From the NCBI RefSeq assembly GCF_026151205.1, contig NC_087075.1, positions 556,501 through 620,500 on the forward strand: a stretch of 64,000 nt of DNA, written 5' to 3'. The position numbers and the translations under genes are program-made. Below, piece by piece: positions 1 to 10,033 of the stretch. The DNA comes from Bolinopsis microptera. Taxonomy: Eukaryota > Ctenophora > Tentaculata > Lobata > Bolinopsidae. Numbering within the stretch: position 1 is the first letter of the stretch; each line of letters opens with the position of its first letter. The notes under the pieces were generated by a model that worked only from the letters and a program-made list of their open reading frames with translations, was not told the DNA's origin and made no database searches.

Positions 1-1
1 T

Positions 2-1417
2 TGTAAAAAAGCTAGAGTAACTCCCATCCATAAGGCAGGAATGAAAGATGATCCTAATAATTACAGGCCAATATCCATCCTTCCACTTGTAGGAAAACTT
101 ATAGAATACTTTGTCGGCAAGCAACTCACTGATTACATGGAAGAGAACAAACTTTTCATCCGGCATCAATATGGCTTTCGGAAAAATCACTCCACAACTT
201 ATCTGATGTACGATCTGATGGACGAAAAATATATGAGTAAATCTAAGTCTTATAAACCAGGAATCATCTTTCTTGATCTTAAGAAGGCCTTTGACACAGT
301 GAATCATGAAATATTGCTTCAAAAATTGGCATATTATGGAATTGGTGGCATTGCTTTAACCTGGTTTAAGAACTTCTTATCTTGTAGATATCAATGCACT
401 AGGATCAATGGCAATCTAAGCTCATTTTTAGAAGTTCTGAGTGGTGTACCACAAGGAAGCATCATTGGGCCTATATTATTTAGTATCTTCATAAATGACA
501 TCATTTATGCCTGTAACCTATCTAAGCCCTTTCTATTTGCAGATGATGGTGCACTATTCTTTGATCAAACCTGCAGAAGCACATTTATAAACATGAAAAT
601 AGAACTTATGACAATCTTTAAATGGCTCAGTGTTAATAAATTATCACTCAATGAAAAGAAGACTGAATTCCTATTGTTTGATTCTGTTGACCAACATGAT
701 GAAATAACCATTGATTGTAATGAGGTAACTTTCACAATCAAGGAGTGCAAAGAGACAAAATATCTTGGCCTCATTCTAGATAGTAAATTAAACTTCAAAA
801 GCCATGTAGATTATATTATTAGGAAGGTCATGAAGAGAATTGGTGCCATGTATAGAAGTAAAGCACTGCTACCCATTAAATATAGGAAAATGTTTGCCAA
901 TGCACTCATGTTGCCACAATTCGATTATTTAGACACGATCTATTGTAGAGCTGGCAAGACAAAACTTGCTGAACTTGACACTCTGTACAAAAAGGTAGCC
1001 AAAATAGCTCTCAACGTTCCAAAAACAGAGAGCAGCCTTAATGTTTATAGAGACATGAAATGGTTACCACTCCATCTTAGACGACAACTCCATCTGTCAA
1101 ATTATATGTTTAGAATCATCCATGACAATTGTCCTACAAACTTTATGAACAAATTTAGTTACATATCAGGAGGTAGTAGGAGCGGCGAAAGCTGCAACCT
1201 TTATGTCAATAGATCAACATCACATAAAAACTTTCAATACTTGGGGGCAAAATGTTGGAATAATGTTCCAACAGATCTACGAAATCTGCCCGATGTTAAA
1301 AGCTTTAGTGATTCGTATAAGAAACAGCTACTATCATCTATAACAACAGACCCTAATTATACCGTCGACAATTCATATGACAAATTTTACACTGCAATCA
1401 TAGTCGCCGATAACTAA
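2..1417 (+). CDS. LINE (CR1/Jockey-like) reverse transcriptase, 5' partial
   Basis: Reverse transcriptase of a non-LTR retrotransposon, which copies element RNA at a nicked chromosomal target. The frame is open to the window edge: codons before the first ATG (41) read KKARVTPIHKAG, typical of the stretch just before YRPISILP, so ATG 41 is not the true start and the endonuclease half lies outside. Counting from ATG 41: YRPISILP (about 8-15), QYGFRKNHST (43-52), FLDLKKAFDTVNH with the first catalytic Asp (about 77-89), GVPQGSIIGPILF (about 135-147), FADDGALFF with the paired Asp (about 166-174), KYLGLILDSKLNFKSHV (about 242). The C-terminus carries the W-containing tail usual for this ORF2 class. 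The frame is uninterrupted, in contrast to the array to the right. FADDG replaces the usual FADDT. Clade assignment within CR1/Jockey-like LINEs is not resolved. Confidence 0.93.
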   Translation, partial: CKKARVTPIHKAGMKDDPNNYRPISILPLVGKLIEYFVGKQLTDYMEENKLFIRHQYGFRKNHSTTYLMYDLMDEKYMSKSKSYKPGIIFLDLKKAFDTVNHEILLQKLAYYGIGGIALTWFKNFLSCRYQCTRINGNLSSFLEVLSGVPQGSIIGPILFSIFINDIIYACNLSKPFLFADDGALFFDQTCRSTFINMKIELMTIFKWLSVNKLSLNEKKTEFLLFDSVDQHDEITIDCNEVTFTIKECKETKYLGLILDSKLNFKSHVDYIIRKVMKRIGAMYRSKALLPIKYRKMFANALMLPQFDYLDTIYCRAGKTKLAELDTLYKKVAKIALNVPKTESSLNVYRDMKWLPLHLRRQLHLSNYMFRIIHDNCPTNFMNKFSYISGGSRSGESCNLYVNRSTSHKNFQYLGAKCWNNVPTDLRNLPDVKSFSDSYKKQLLSSITTDPNYTVDNSYDKFYTAIIVADN

Positions 1418-2325
1418 GTAACTTCTAATTCTTTTAAATCTGAGGCATATATAATTGATGTATCGAAAAGATATTCCCTTTTTTACCACCTTACCATTCT
1501 GATTGATTTTGCACATGACTGACATGTTTTAACTGGAGAAGGGGTTCCCACAGTGGTAGTTTTATAAACCACTTTTAATTTATTGACCTATTATACTTAG
1601 TGGTAGTTTTATAGACCACATTTAATTTATTAACTTATCATACTTAGTATTTTTTTTTTGGTGACTGTATCACCCAGTTTTAACATTTGATAATTGTACA
1701 GTTTATTGACGACACATTGACTGAATGTTATTTTATATTCTAATTTATATTCTAGATATTTTATTTATTTTACAACAGACGACGACTTCCTGTTTTTTCT
1801 TCTATATTAGTTACTCATATCTCTTGTACAGACTTTTTTACAAGGACATTGACAAATGATACTCACATTAGGCATTCATTATTGCATCTAAATTATTTCA
1901 CTTGCATTAGGCTTAGAAATTTATTCTCTGGTCAACAGATTTCAAATGTTTAATTAATTTGTAGTATGACAGTAAGGTATATAAGAAGTTATTTAATTTT
2001 GCTTGGGCTATTATATTGACTAGGTATTGAGGTTTAATGATGATATGGAATTTGAATTCTATATAAATTTACACTATGTGGTTGGGGCATTTTGCATAGT
2101 AAATATGGTTACTACTCATATATATCATATTATTTGATTGGTATTCGATTTCTGATTATTTCTCTAGGAATATGATTATTATATCTCAATTTGGCTTTAG
2201 GTAGGGTGCCCCGCTAAAAGAACTGGATTCTTCCAGGAAGCATCCCGTGCACAGAGCTTGGTCTACATATATATTAAATTATTAACCATTCATTCTGTAT
2301 GTGCACGAAAATTTATTTCAATCAA
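1418..2325 (+). repeat. LINE-I 3' noncoding tail (shared segment from about 1566)
   Basis: Noncoding DNA after the reverse transcriptase stop. From about 1566 to 2325 it matches a segment present in every array unit (about 19365-20118, 37068-37858, 54893-55660), including landmarks such as CCCCGCTAAAAGAAC, CTTCCAGGAAGCATCC and CACAGAGCTTGGTCTAC. Homology stops at about TTATTTCAATCAA in all places. The simplest reading is the 3' UTR and 3' end of this LINE, with the array copies being 5'-truncated insertions. The clean version here serves as a reference for the noisy array copies. Confidence 0.75.
1553..1647 (+). repeat. 47-bp direct duplication
   Basis: Two adjacent imperfect copies of a segment of about 47 bp, both starting GTGGTAGTTTTATA (1553 and 1600) and running through CCACNTTTAATTTATT to TACTTAG. 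Only a few bases differ. It lies at the left edge of the segment shared with the array; the array copies keep at least the second repeat. Confidence 0.85.
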
Positions 2326-2376
2326 TTATGAATTAAGTTTTTATCAGCTGACTAAAATCGGCAATTAATGTTGCAG

Positions 2377-4585
2377 GACAGTTACAAATCGGGAGCGATA
2401 AAAAGATTTACACAAAAATTTTTATCGATGCAGACATAAAGTCGACAAAAGTTGCGATCAATGTCCTAAATCAACCTAATTGCAACAGCTCCTATGCCCA
2501 CGCTATGTTTGTGTACACAGAGGCTCCTGACCATCAGCGAAACATGGATGTGATTTTCAAGGTATATTTCTTTATAAAATGTAAAATTTGATCTGCCTTT
2601 CGTGAAATTATAAACCCAACATCATATAAGTATAGACCTGATGACACACAAATGTAAGGTTGACACCACAGGTGGTAAATCGGGAGTTAATACAGCTAAA
2701 AACACTGTCATTCTGTGGAGCTGATGTTAAGCTGATGTTGTGTGCAGACACCAAAGCACTGTGGGCTGTGTTAGGAATGGGCAGCAACGGGACTTATCCA
2801 TGCCCAATGTGTGAGATACACAAAGACCTCATGAAAGTTCCACGAGCACAGAGATCAGCTGCCAAACCCCGGACCTTTGCTGGAATCAAGCGAAACTTCG
2901 AAGACAACATGAGGTAATGTAGTTTCAAAATTGAACAACTTAATCCACTCTCTGCTTGCATCGTAAGGAATTGAGTAAACCCTGTTAGGTACTCTGTTAT
3001 GAAGGACTTGACCCTGAATTTCGTTTTCCAGGATGACCCAGTGTAACCCGAGATCCCAAGCGAAATTCCTGAATGTTGCATCGCGACCTCTCACAGACTG
3101 TTTCGGGAATGATAATGATGATCTGATTAACTGGGTCGCTGTTCCGTTCTTGCACATAGTATGTGACACGAATTGAAAAACTGTTGATGTTCATTCCTGT
3201 TTCAGTCGTGCTTTATTTATTTGAATTAGCTAATTTTCATCGTGGAAAACAGTCACGAAACCTTGAGCTTTCTCAGACCATCAAAGTGGGGACTGTCCTG
3301 TGGACTGAGTACGGTAAATTGTGCGAGGACATTGACTTTGTGCTAGCTTGCAACGTCACGGACGGATTTCTCCCCAACTGTTATAGCAGCACAACTGACT
3401 TCGGTGCCATGATCCTCCGCATACAGCAAGGTACTTGATAAATGTCTTGTTCCAAAACAATACGAGGGTTTTCGAGTAACAATTAAAATTAGAAAGTATT
3501 TTCGTTAGATGGTTACAATAAACAAATTCTCTTCTTAAGGTAATCGTGTAGCCACGAAATGTAACAGTGGCCCGCTCTCCTCTCAATATGAGAAGTTTCT
3601 GAGGGGAATTAATGTAATACCTGAGGCTTATCATGGTGTGTCGCTGACGGGTGTTAGAGCTGGATACCTGCTGAAAAGTGACGACTCCCAATTCTGGAGG
3701 GAACAGTTTTACCAAAATGAGTGAGTTGCGTTTAATCAGAACAGTTAATCTCATGAACAAATAACGAATGAGTTGATAAATCTCCTTTGCAATTGAAAAG
3801 TTACCACGTGAATGACAGGGTCTGTATTCAGGAATTTGAGACCACAGGACAAGGTGCATTTTCAGCATCGACTCTTAGCCCTCGACAGGATTAAGACCGC
3901 CTACAAAGATCTCTTGGTTGTTGGAGGCAAGAGCGGGAAGGCAGAACCTCAGGATATAAAGACTCTGATACAGTCGAGAGATATCTTTTTAGAGGAGTAC
4001 AGGAAATTTGGACAGTCATCGTCTATCAAGGTATTGTTGTAGCTTGTAGCGAAACTGGCATTCTTCCAACTCCCAAGATAGCCTGCAACAATTTAGGATT
4101 CGTGCTTAAGTCTGATATTGGAAAATTCTAGTCTGATTAATTGTAGTAATTCTCCAGCATCGTTTTCTTAACAACCTTTCAATTTAACTAGATCCACATG
4201 CTCGAGGATCACTTTGTCGACCAGATCATACTGTGGGGGATGTTATCGGGCTCATTTAACGAGCAAGGAGGAGAGAGCTGTCATTCCCTTTTCAAGCGAC
4301 ATGAACACCTGACTAGTACGAAAATCAGCTAATTTAAGACAGTTTGATCAACTCATTTGGAGACAGAAGTTTAAGTCAACTCGTTATTAGCATTAATCAC
4401 GTTTAAAGTGTACAAATAATCTCTTTCCCCCTTTCAATTTTCATGCTAGACAGTCACTATACAGTAGAATCTTAACAGCGACAATTTTCAGATCACATTC
4501 GCAACGAAGAGGAAAGAGTGACTAAGAAATGTGAAATAGCCACCAGGAAATATCTCCTTAAACTTAAATCACGGCAAAAGTCATG
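2377..4585 (+). CDS. DDE-transposase-like protein, eight 3' exons
   Basis: Eight exons join in frame with GT-AG borders: 2377-2561, 2672-2913, 3032-3158, 3277-3430, 3552-3720, 3832-4030, 4192-4315, 4492-4585 (TGA). They give about 430 residues. Intron phases match at every junction I checked; the fourth exon's acceptor (3277) is chosen because it alone combines the right phase with a good pyrimidine tract. Landmarks: CGADVKLMLCADTKALWAVL then YPCPMC (a Cys pair), a later HMLEDHF, FNEQGGESCHSLFK, and a basic end (KYLLKLKSRQKS). The D-K-L-G-PC..C and EQ.GES.H blocks resemble a large family of animal proteins probably derived from DDE transposons; the Asp and Glu in them are candidate catalytic residues. 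The exact family is not identified. The 5' exons are absent: the LINE tail ends about 50 bp before the first exon, so the LINE may sit in an intron. Confidence 0.6.
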
Positions 4586-5268
4586 AGCGGACACTATTAT
4601 GATATTTGAAACACATCTTTCGGAAAACGCTGCCTATTCATTATTCTACTAAAAAGTTTTTGTAAGCAGCGACTGCAACAAGATTCGCGCACGCGCGTTT
4701 TTATCGCCGCGCGAAGCTTTTAAAATTTTGATTACGTGTCAAGAGTGTGCGATTAACACAATGCTAGACCTGTACGAAACCTTATTGAAGCTCTTAAAAC
4801 CGATTAACGTGCAGTTTTCAAGCATAATTCCGAGTTTTCCGGTCAAAAATGGATTCAAAACGACTGAATAGTGAAAATAGTTTCAATGAAACTCGTTTAT
4901 TCAGCAAACATGGAGAATAACGCTCCTTACAGCTCGATGCATTGTTTTAAGTGACTTTCAGGTATTCGAAACTGAGATGCAAGCAAGTCAGCTTAATTCT
5001 GACCCATTGATGAGGCATCAAATATTAAATAATGGTAAAGAGACCGGTTCCTCCCAAAACCTAGTTTTAGAACCTACTTAGATGTCAGACTTGGGTGAAC
5101 CATGTAGCTGTTAAGATATATCAACTTATTTGATATGTGCACGCATTCTACATGAGTTACTGATCATACTCAAATCACAACCACCATGCAAATAAGCAGA
5201 TAGCATACTAGGAGTTTTATCCTCGATGGGCGAGCAATAATTGGACGTTTCTCGTCATTCTGACGTTT
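4586..5268. other. intergenic, nothing recognised
   Basis: Follows the stop codon of the transposase-like gene. AT-rich with one short CG-rich run near 4686-4715. I see no exon with conserved content, no RNA gene and no clear AATAAA close to the stop. Confidence 0.6.
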
Positions 5269-5405
5269 ATCGTACGATAGAGAGGCGAGAAACGATTATC
5301 GTGCGAATATCGACGATAATCGTCGGGATGTATAATAATTGCGCGCAGCAGACGATTATCGTCGATTATCGTCAAACTGCACGATTAACGTACGATTATT
5401 GTGCG
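5269..5405. repeat. cluster of ACGATTATCGT-type palindromic motifs
   Basis: Within about 140 bp there are roughly nine close variants of ACGATTATCGT or its complement, for example ACGATTATCGTGCGA, ATATCGACGATAATCGTCG, ACGATTATCGTCGATTATCGT, and GATTAACGTACGATTATTGTGCG. Spacing is irregular. Similar words recur at the inverted repeat at 8383-8420 and at the array start (TGTTATCGCACGATTG at about 8474). It could be a transposon end, a binding-site cluster or decayed satellite; function unknown. Confidence 0.8.
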
Positions 5406-6398
5406 CGACTAAAATCTGCGAAATGGCCCATATTTTCCACTGTGTTCCTCCAATCACAAGGCAAGCAGCAGACCACGTGAATAAATTTTATCCAACGCGA
5501 ACGCGCACAAAATTAATAGAGGTCGATATAATGGTATATTTTTGCTGCCTATGCGCGGCTCGATTTTAATATTTCGTGGGTTTAACACGCGCGCGTCTTG
5601 GTCAAAATTTAATTTGCTTTGTTTTCTTAGACGTCGTGTTGGTAAACATTACTGATTACACAATATACACACTACACTGTAACCTCACGCGACGGACAAA
5701 TCTCGGCGAGCGAAGCGAGCCGGCTCCGGATAGGGGCGGCAAATTTCAATTAGCAGGGGGGCGGCACAAAGTAACGTTACGCCACTGGAGCCATTTCATG
5801 TCACATTTGTGGTACAAAACCATCAATTAAACCACTTATAAACTCATATGTTTTACCGTTTTCTTGATCAAGCCGCTCGGAAATTACACGCGCACAGACA
5901 AACAGACAGACACGCATTTTGAGATTATTAGTATAGATATATACATCATATATATGCTGCGCGCGTCTCTCGCGCGAACTGATCAACCATTTATACACTA
6001 GTAATAGAGTCGTAGACCCTTTTATGTTACTTCTAGCAACTTGAAATTAGTCTAGTTCTGATGCCCAATTGCAACAAGACTGTTAAATATCACGTACTGT
6101 GTAATGTGAACGAACACTGAAAATAAGCATTTTATAACAAACATAAAACAAAATAGCCTACCCGGTGAGATTGTTCTACTATGGCGTTGGGAGGGAGGAT
6201 GTTTGGGTATTTTATATCTGACAGTCATTGGGATTTGAGATTTCCAGGGTAAGAGGGCGCTGCTCTCCGTGTTAGTTTCCAGTTGAGGTATAGTTAATAC
6301 CCAGGGTCCTCGACCTGCACAAAATTTCATAGTAAATTATATCGAATAATCTTTTGTTCTAACGTCTGATAAAATTAATTCTACTGGAAACCTGAGAT
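5406..6398. other. non-coding, probable dispersed-repeat remnants
   Basis: No supported gene. About 5690-5765 is a CG-rich block containing GGCGAGCGAAGCGAGCCGG, a self-complementary type of word often seen in dispersed invertebrate repeats. At 5888-5945 a CAGACAAACAGACAGACACG run precedes a TATAGATATATA stretch, also repeat-like. About 6170-6330 is a moderately GC-rich stretch open on the minus strand but with no recognisable protein. Confidence 0.5.
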
Positions 6399-6456
6399 CT
6401 CTAAATAGCTCTCTAAATAGCTCTCTAAATAGCTCTCTAAATAGCTCTCTATTTTT
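6399..6456. repeat. 12-bp minisatellite (CTCTCTAAATAG)
   Basis: Nearly five head-to-tail copies of a 12-bp unit, CTCTCTAAATAG, with no internal variation, ending in CTCTATTTTT. AT-rich non-coding DNA lies on both sides. Confidence 0.95.
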
Positions 6457-6848
6457 AAACCATGTTACTTTATAAGGTCCCTACAATTGTAAACTAAAAC
6501 CCATAAACATTAGAATTGTGAAGATTAGAAAACACCAAGTTGTGATCTGTACGTATCAGAATGACAGTACAGATGGCATCTTGCACGTGAGATAAACTGA
6601 ATTCAATCAGCCCAAGTGCCTGGAATGTTTCAAATAACTCGTGTTTTGCCTGGCCTATGTCCAGGAAACTGACATTTTGCAAATTGTTTAATTTTTTCAG
6701 CAGTTTTATTTTTAAATAGCGTCACTCTATTTAACCATGTCACTTTATGAGATCAGAACTTCAACACACTATGAACTCCAAAGGTTGTATAGTGTGTTAC
6801 CATGGACACCAGATTAAAGAGTTTAAATACCTGATTCTAAAGAATTCT
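6457..6848. other. intervening DNA, one open minus-strand stretch
   Basis: Between the two minisatellites. Reading the minus strand from 6682 down to 6494 gives a 62-residue open frame starting with Met (it includes AKHELFETFQALG). The composition is protein-like, but there is no family I recognise and no splice context I can confirm, so I do not call it a gene. Confidence 0.4.
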
Positions 6849-7318
6849 AACTTTAGTCTACTTTATTCTACTTTATTCTACTTTACTCTACTTTACTCTA
6901 CTTTCTCTACTTTACTCTACTTTACTCTACTTTACTCTACTTTACTCTACTTTCTCTACTTTCTCTACTTTACTCTACTTTACTCTACTTTACTCTACTT
7001 TACTCTACTTTAGTCTACTTTACTCTACTTTACTCTACTTTCTCTACTTTACTCTACTTTACTCTACTTTACTTTCTCTACTTTACTCTACTTTACTCTA
7101 CTTTACTCTACTTTAGTCTACTTTACTCTACTTTCTCTACTTTCTCTACTTTACTCTACTTTACTCTACTTTACTCTACTTTACTCTACTTTAGTCTACT
7201 TTCTCTACTTTCTCTACTTTACTCTACTTTACTCTACTTTACTCTACTTTACTCTACTTTACTCTACTTTACTCTACTTTACTCTGCTTTACTCTACTTT
7301 ACTCTACTTGATTCTACT
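6849..7318. repeat. 10-bp minisatellite (CTCTACTTTA)
   Basis: About 470 bp of tandem CTCTACTTTA on the + strand, with 8-bp contracted forms (CTCTACTT) and single-base variants (TTCTACTTTA, GTCTACTTTA) interspersed. The order of variant units partly repeats itself (near 6900-7020, 7040-7150 and 7190-7210), suggesting higher-order duplication of blocks. Any open frame through it is an artefact of the repeat. Confidence 0.97.
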
Positions 7319-7519
7319 TCAAAGTATTTTTGTAATATACGAGATTGATCCGTAACACAGTACAATATATCAAATTCTTGGCAATGAAATATTATGAAAA
7401 TACGTTCCTTTGACATCTGATCACAAAAAATACTATAAATCAATCTTCTAAATTATTTACTGAATTATTAAGTTATTTGATTTTTTCTAATAATAATGCT
7501 AATATTTATATTATTCAGA

Positions 7520-7648
7520 CCGCCAAGACAAAAGCAGCAAAGTATCTGGAAGCTGGCAACATTATGGGCTACAAAGATGTCAAGTAAACTACTTCAGGAA
7601 CTAACTAAGATGCACGGCCTTGCTAAACCTCCAGAACCACCAAAATAA
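7520..7648 (+). CDS. candidate 3'-terminal exon, product unknown
   Basis: A good acceptor (ATATTATTCAG) precedes two overlapping open readings. One gives AKYLEAGNIMGYKDVK and stops at about 7585. Another continues through LLQELTKMHGLAKPPEPPK to a TAA at about 7648. Both end just before AATAATAAAA and AGAATAAATAAT, plausible polyadenylation signals. I recognise no family, and no upstream exon is certain: the 10-bp minisatellite and the AT-rich DNA before it would be intron. It may be the last exon of a gene starting upstream, possibly unrelated to the transposase-like gene. Confidence 0.35.
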   Translation, partial: PPRQKQQSIWKLATLWATKMSSKLLQELTKMHGLAKPPEPPK

Positions 7649-8382
7649 TAAAAAAATTATAGAATAAATAATACGATAACACACTTAAATTTTTTTCAGG
7701 AATATGTCTCTTTAATTAACGTAGAAAATGTAGTTAAATTATCCTCATTTTATTTTGTATAATTACCCAATAAAGCGAATGTAACAGTAATATAAGATTT
7801 TCAATTTGCAACCTTAGAGACAATTCAAAGTAGCAGCTAAACAAGTATAGTAGTTTTTAAATTAATTATAAGATTAATTACATTGATTAATTGAATTCTC
7901 ACCTTTGTACGGGACACCAGGGCCTGTTATAGAGTCAAATGTAGAGAGTTTTGATACAGTCCTCAACAGCGGACTTGGAACTAATATTCTTGATAGCATA
8001 CTAATAGGTTATTTAAGTGAACACTTGTAAGATAAACTTAAACCGGATGTCTATACTTCTTAATAATTTGTCTTTATTCGTAAGATAATATTTGATAAAT
8101 TAAGTTATTTCAGTAGTATATAGATTATAGATAAGCTTGGAACACGAAAAGAAAACAAACTGACAGTAGAACATTTTTGAAATATAGTCTAGAAATAAAG
8201 AGCTGATCCTTGATTCCTGATAAAAAGGAAATATTCTACTGTAATCTGAACAACTCCAACGCACACTTATCTGAAATTTTCTTTAGCATTAATTTACATC
8301 ATATCCATGATATCTATGTACACCATTTACACAAGTCAAACCAAAAGTAATATGATAATATGACTTCACATTGATTTATAAT
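7649..8382. other. intergenic with polyadenylation-type signals
   Basis: AT-rich. AATAAA-type words at about 7660-7672 and at about 7770 (CCAATAAAGCG) could end the transcript of the preceding exon. Beyond that I see no gene, repeat or RNA structure. Confidence 0.5.
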
Positions 8383-8420
8383 TGTGCGATTATAATTAGC
8401 ATGCACATTATAATCGCACA
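8383..8420. repeat. perfect 14-bp inverted repeat
   Basis: TGTGCGATTATAAT (8383-8396) and ATTATAATCGCACA (8407-8420) are exact reverse complements around a 10-nt spacer, which itself contains GCATGC. It lies 50 bp left of the point where similarity to the tandem array begins. The arm is related to the motif cluster at 5.3 kb. It could be a cruciform-forming breakpoint or the end of a small inverted-repeat element. Confidence 0.9.
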
Positions 8421-9792
8421 TTTGTTACCTACGCCAGATTTTGATCTTTTCAGACCCCTCCCCTCCGTTGTATGTTATCGCACGATTGTGGATGATTCCC
8501 GAATATTTCTCAGCAACGCGGCACTAATATATAAGTTTCAATATCGAATTTTAGATATGGCCAACGATTCGTTTAACACCATATAAAAAGTTACAAAAGA
8601 ATACTTAATGTTGGTTGTTGGTATATATCGATATTAATCCATTATTATAAAAATAGTATTTGGTTGGTTTATAAATTAACTATTGATTACGTTCGATTTT
8701 AAAATATTAAAACAACTACGTACAAATACATTTCACAAAACAAAAACGACGGGGACACAGAAAGGAAGAAGGACAACACATCACACGGACGGAAACTGCT
8801 GCTGTTTATGAGTATCAGAATTATATTAATTATGGTCTCTTGATCAATACAATAGGTGTGATCATACTTCTAGAGTAATATAGGGGGCTGCACAGTATGC
8901 GCAAGGTGTTAACAATGGGTCCAAAACCGGGAGTGTGATACAACTTATTTTCGCGATTAACGTAGTAGAATACAAAATATAAAATATAAGATATAAATGA
9001 CTGCAAGTTTACGATATAGCGCGGCGCCATCTTCATTATTCTGGCGCGGTAAATCACGCTGGGTAATGAAAGATAAAGTTAAAACAATGTTTAAGGTTTT
9101 TGCGCGCTATACCTTGATTGACAATGTCAACCTTCCAGAATCGTTGCACTCTGCGAACCATAGCAACGATCGACGACGACGACTGACGACGACGATGACG
9201 CGCAACGAAGATGCGACGCAAGAATGCCTCGTTCGCGCGCGCGTCCGAATCGGCGAAGACCTCCAACACACTAACCAACAATTCAGTCCCATATCTACTT
9301 CATTAAGCCTTCCGAAAAACAAGTGCGAATATAATAATTTAATATAAAATACCAAATGCACGGTCTACCTCGCATAAAGTGTTTTTCCGTGATTTCTTTT
9401 TAGTTTTCTTAATTTTTACCTTGGCACGCCAGTCCCACTAGCGCTTCACGGCGCTTTTTCAGCTTCATGAACGATCGCGAAACAGGAAGAAAAATACGTG
9501 AGAGGAGCAAACAAGGACTATCACTAGGTAATGTCAAAGCACAATCCCAAACTTTTCAATTGTTAAGAAATGCGACCCAGCCGCTTTGCCTCTTTAGTAA
9601 AACAAAGTATTTTTAGTAAAACAAAGTAGTTTATATATTAGCAGTGCAATCGATTATCATATGATATAATTATAAAATATAATAGTATGTCACACAATTT
9701 AACTGTTACGTTCGAGTAGTCGTGCCATGGCTAAATTTACTAGACCAGTGGTTCCGATTAACATTTTAAAAGGTGATTCCTAGTGACAACAA

Positions 9793-10033
9793 ATGGAAAA
9801 TTTTAAGAAAGACGGATCAAAACTCAGATCCCCAGGACAAGGAGACCCCACCTGCAGTCCCATACTTCTATTGGCTTGTGCATGGCCCATAATGTTCCAG
9901 TTGTCCGAAACGAAACGTAAGCTGGTCAACTAGTTTGGAATTCAGCCTAGCTTGATGAGTTCTGGGTTTCTAGATTGCGGATTTGATGGTGCCCGGTTTG
10001 TTCAGGCGGACAAGGAAATTATGCGAGGAATAA
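9793..10033 (+). CDS. short candidate ORF conserved in all four copies
   Basis: A combined reading of copies A-D from ATG gives about 80 residues ending in a stop (ACATGGAAATTAAGCGAGGA then ATATAA). It begins MENFKKRRIKTQ and includes AIGLCMAQRFQ, ARFVQADMEIKRGI. Starts are at about 9793, 27508, 45296 and 63127. No copy is cleanly open by itself, as for every gene in the array. I recognise no family, no signal peptide and no splice sites, and the minus strand is also fairly open here. It may be a small gene, an exon, or chance. Confidence 0.25.

Noticed and set aside
565-798. Minus-strand frame within the LINE RT
   Set aside because: Shadow of the RT coding frame.
6747-7013. 88-residue open frame rich in Tyr, Ser, Thr and Leu
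   Set aside because: It is the 10-bp minisatellite read in one frame.
8997-9347. 116-residue open frame across the CG-rich block
   Set aside because: Low-complexity Arg/Thr content from GAC runs; not kept in frame in the other copies.
9793-10033. tRNA or snRNA in the unit leader
   Set aside because: I looked for cloverleaf-like and Sm-site features in the leader and found only the short hairpins listed.
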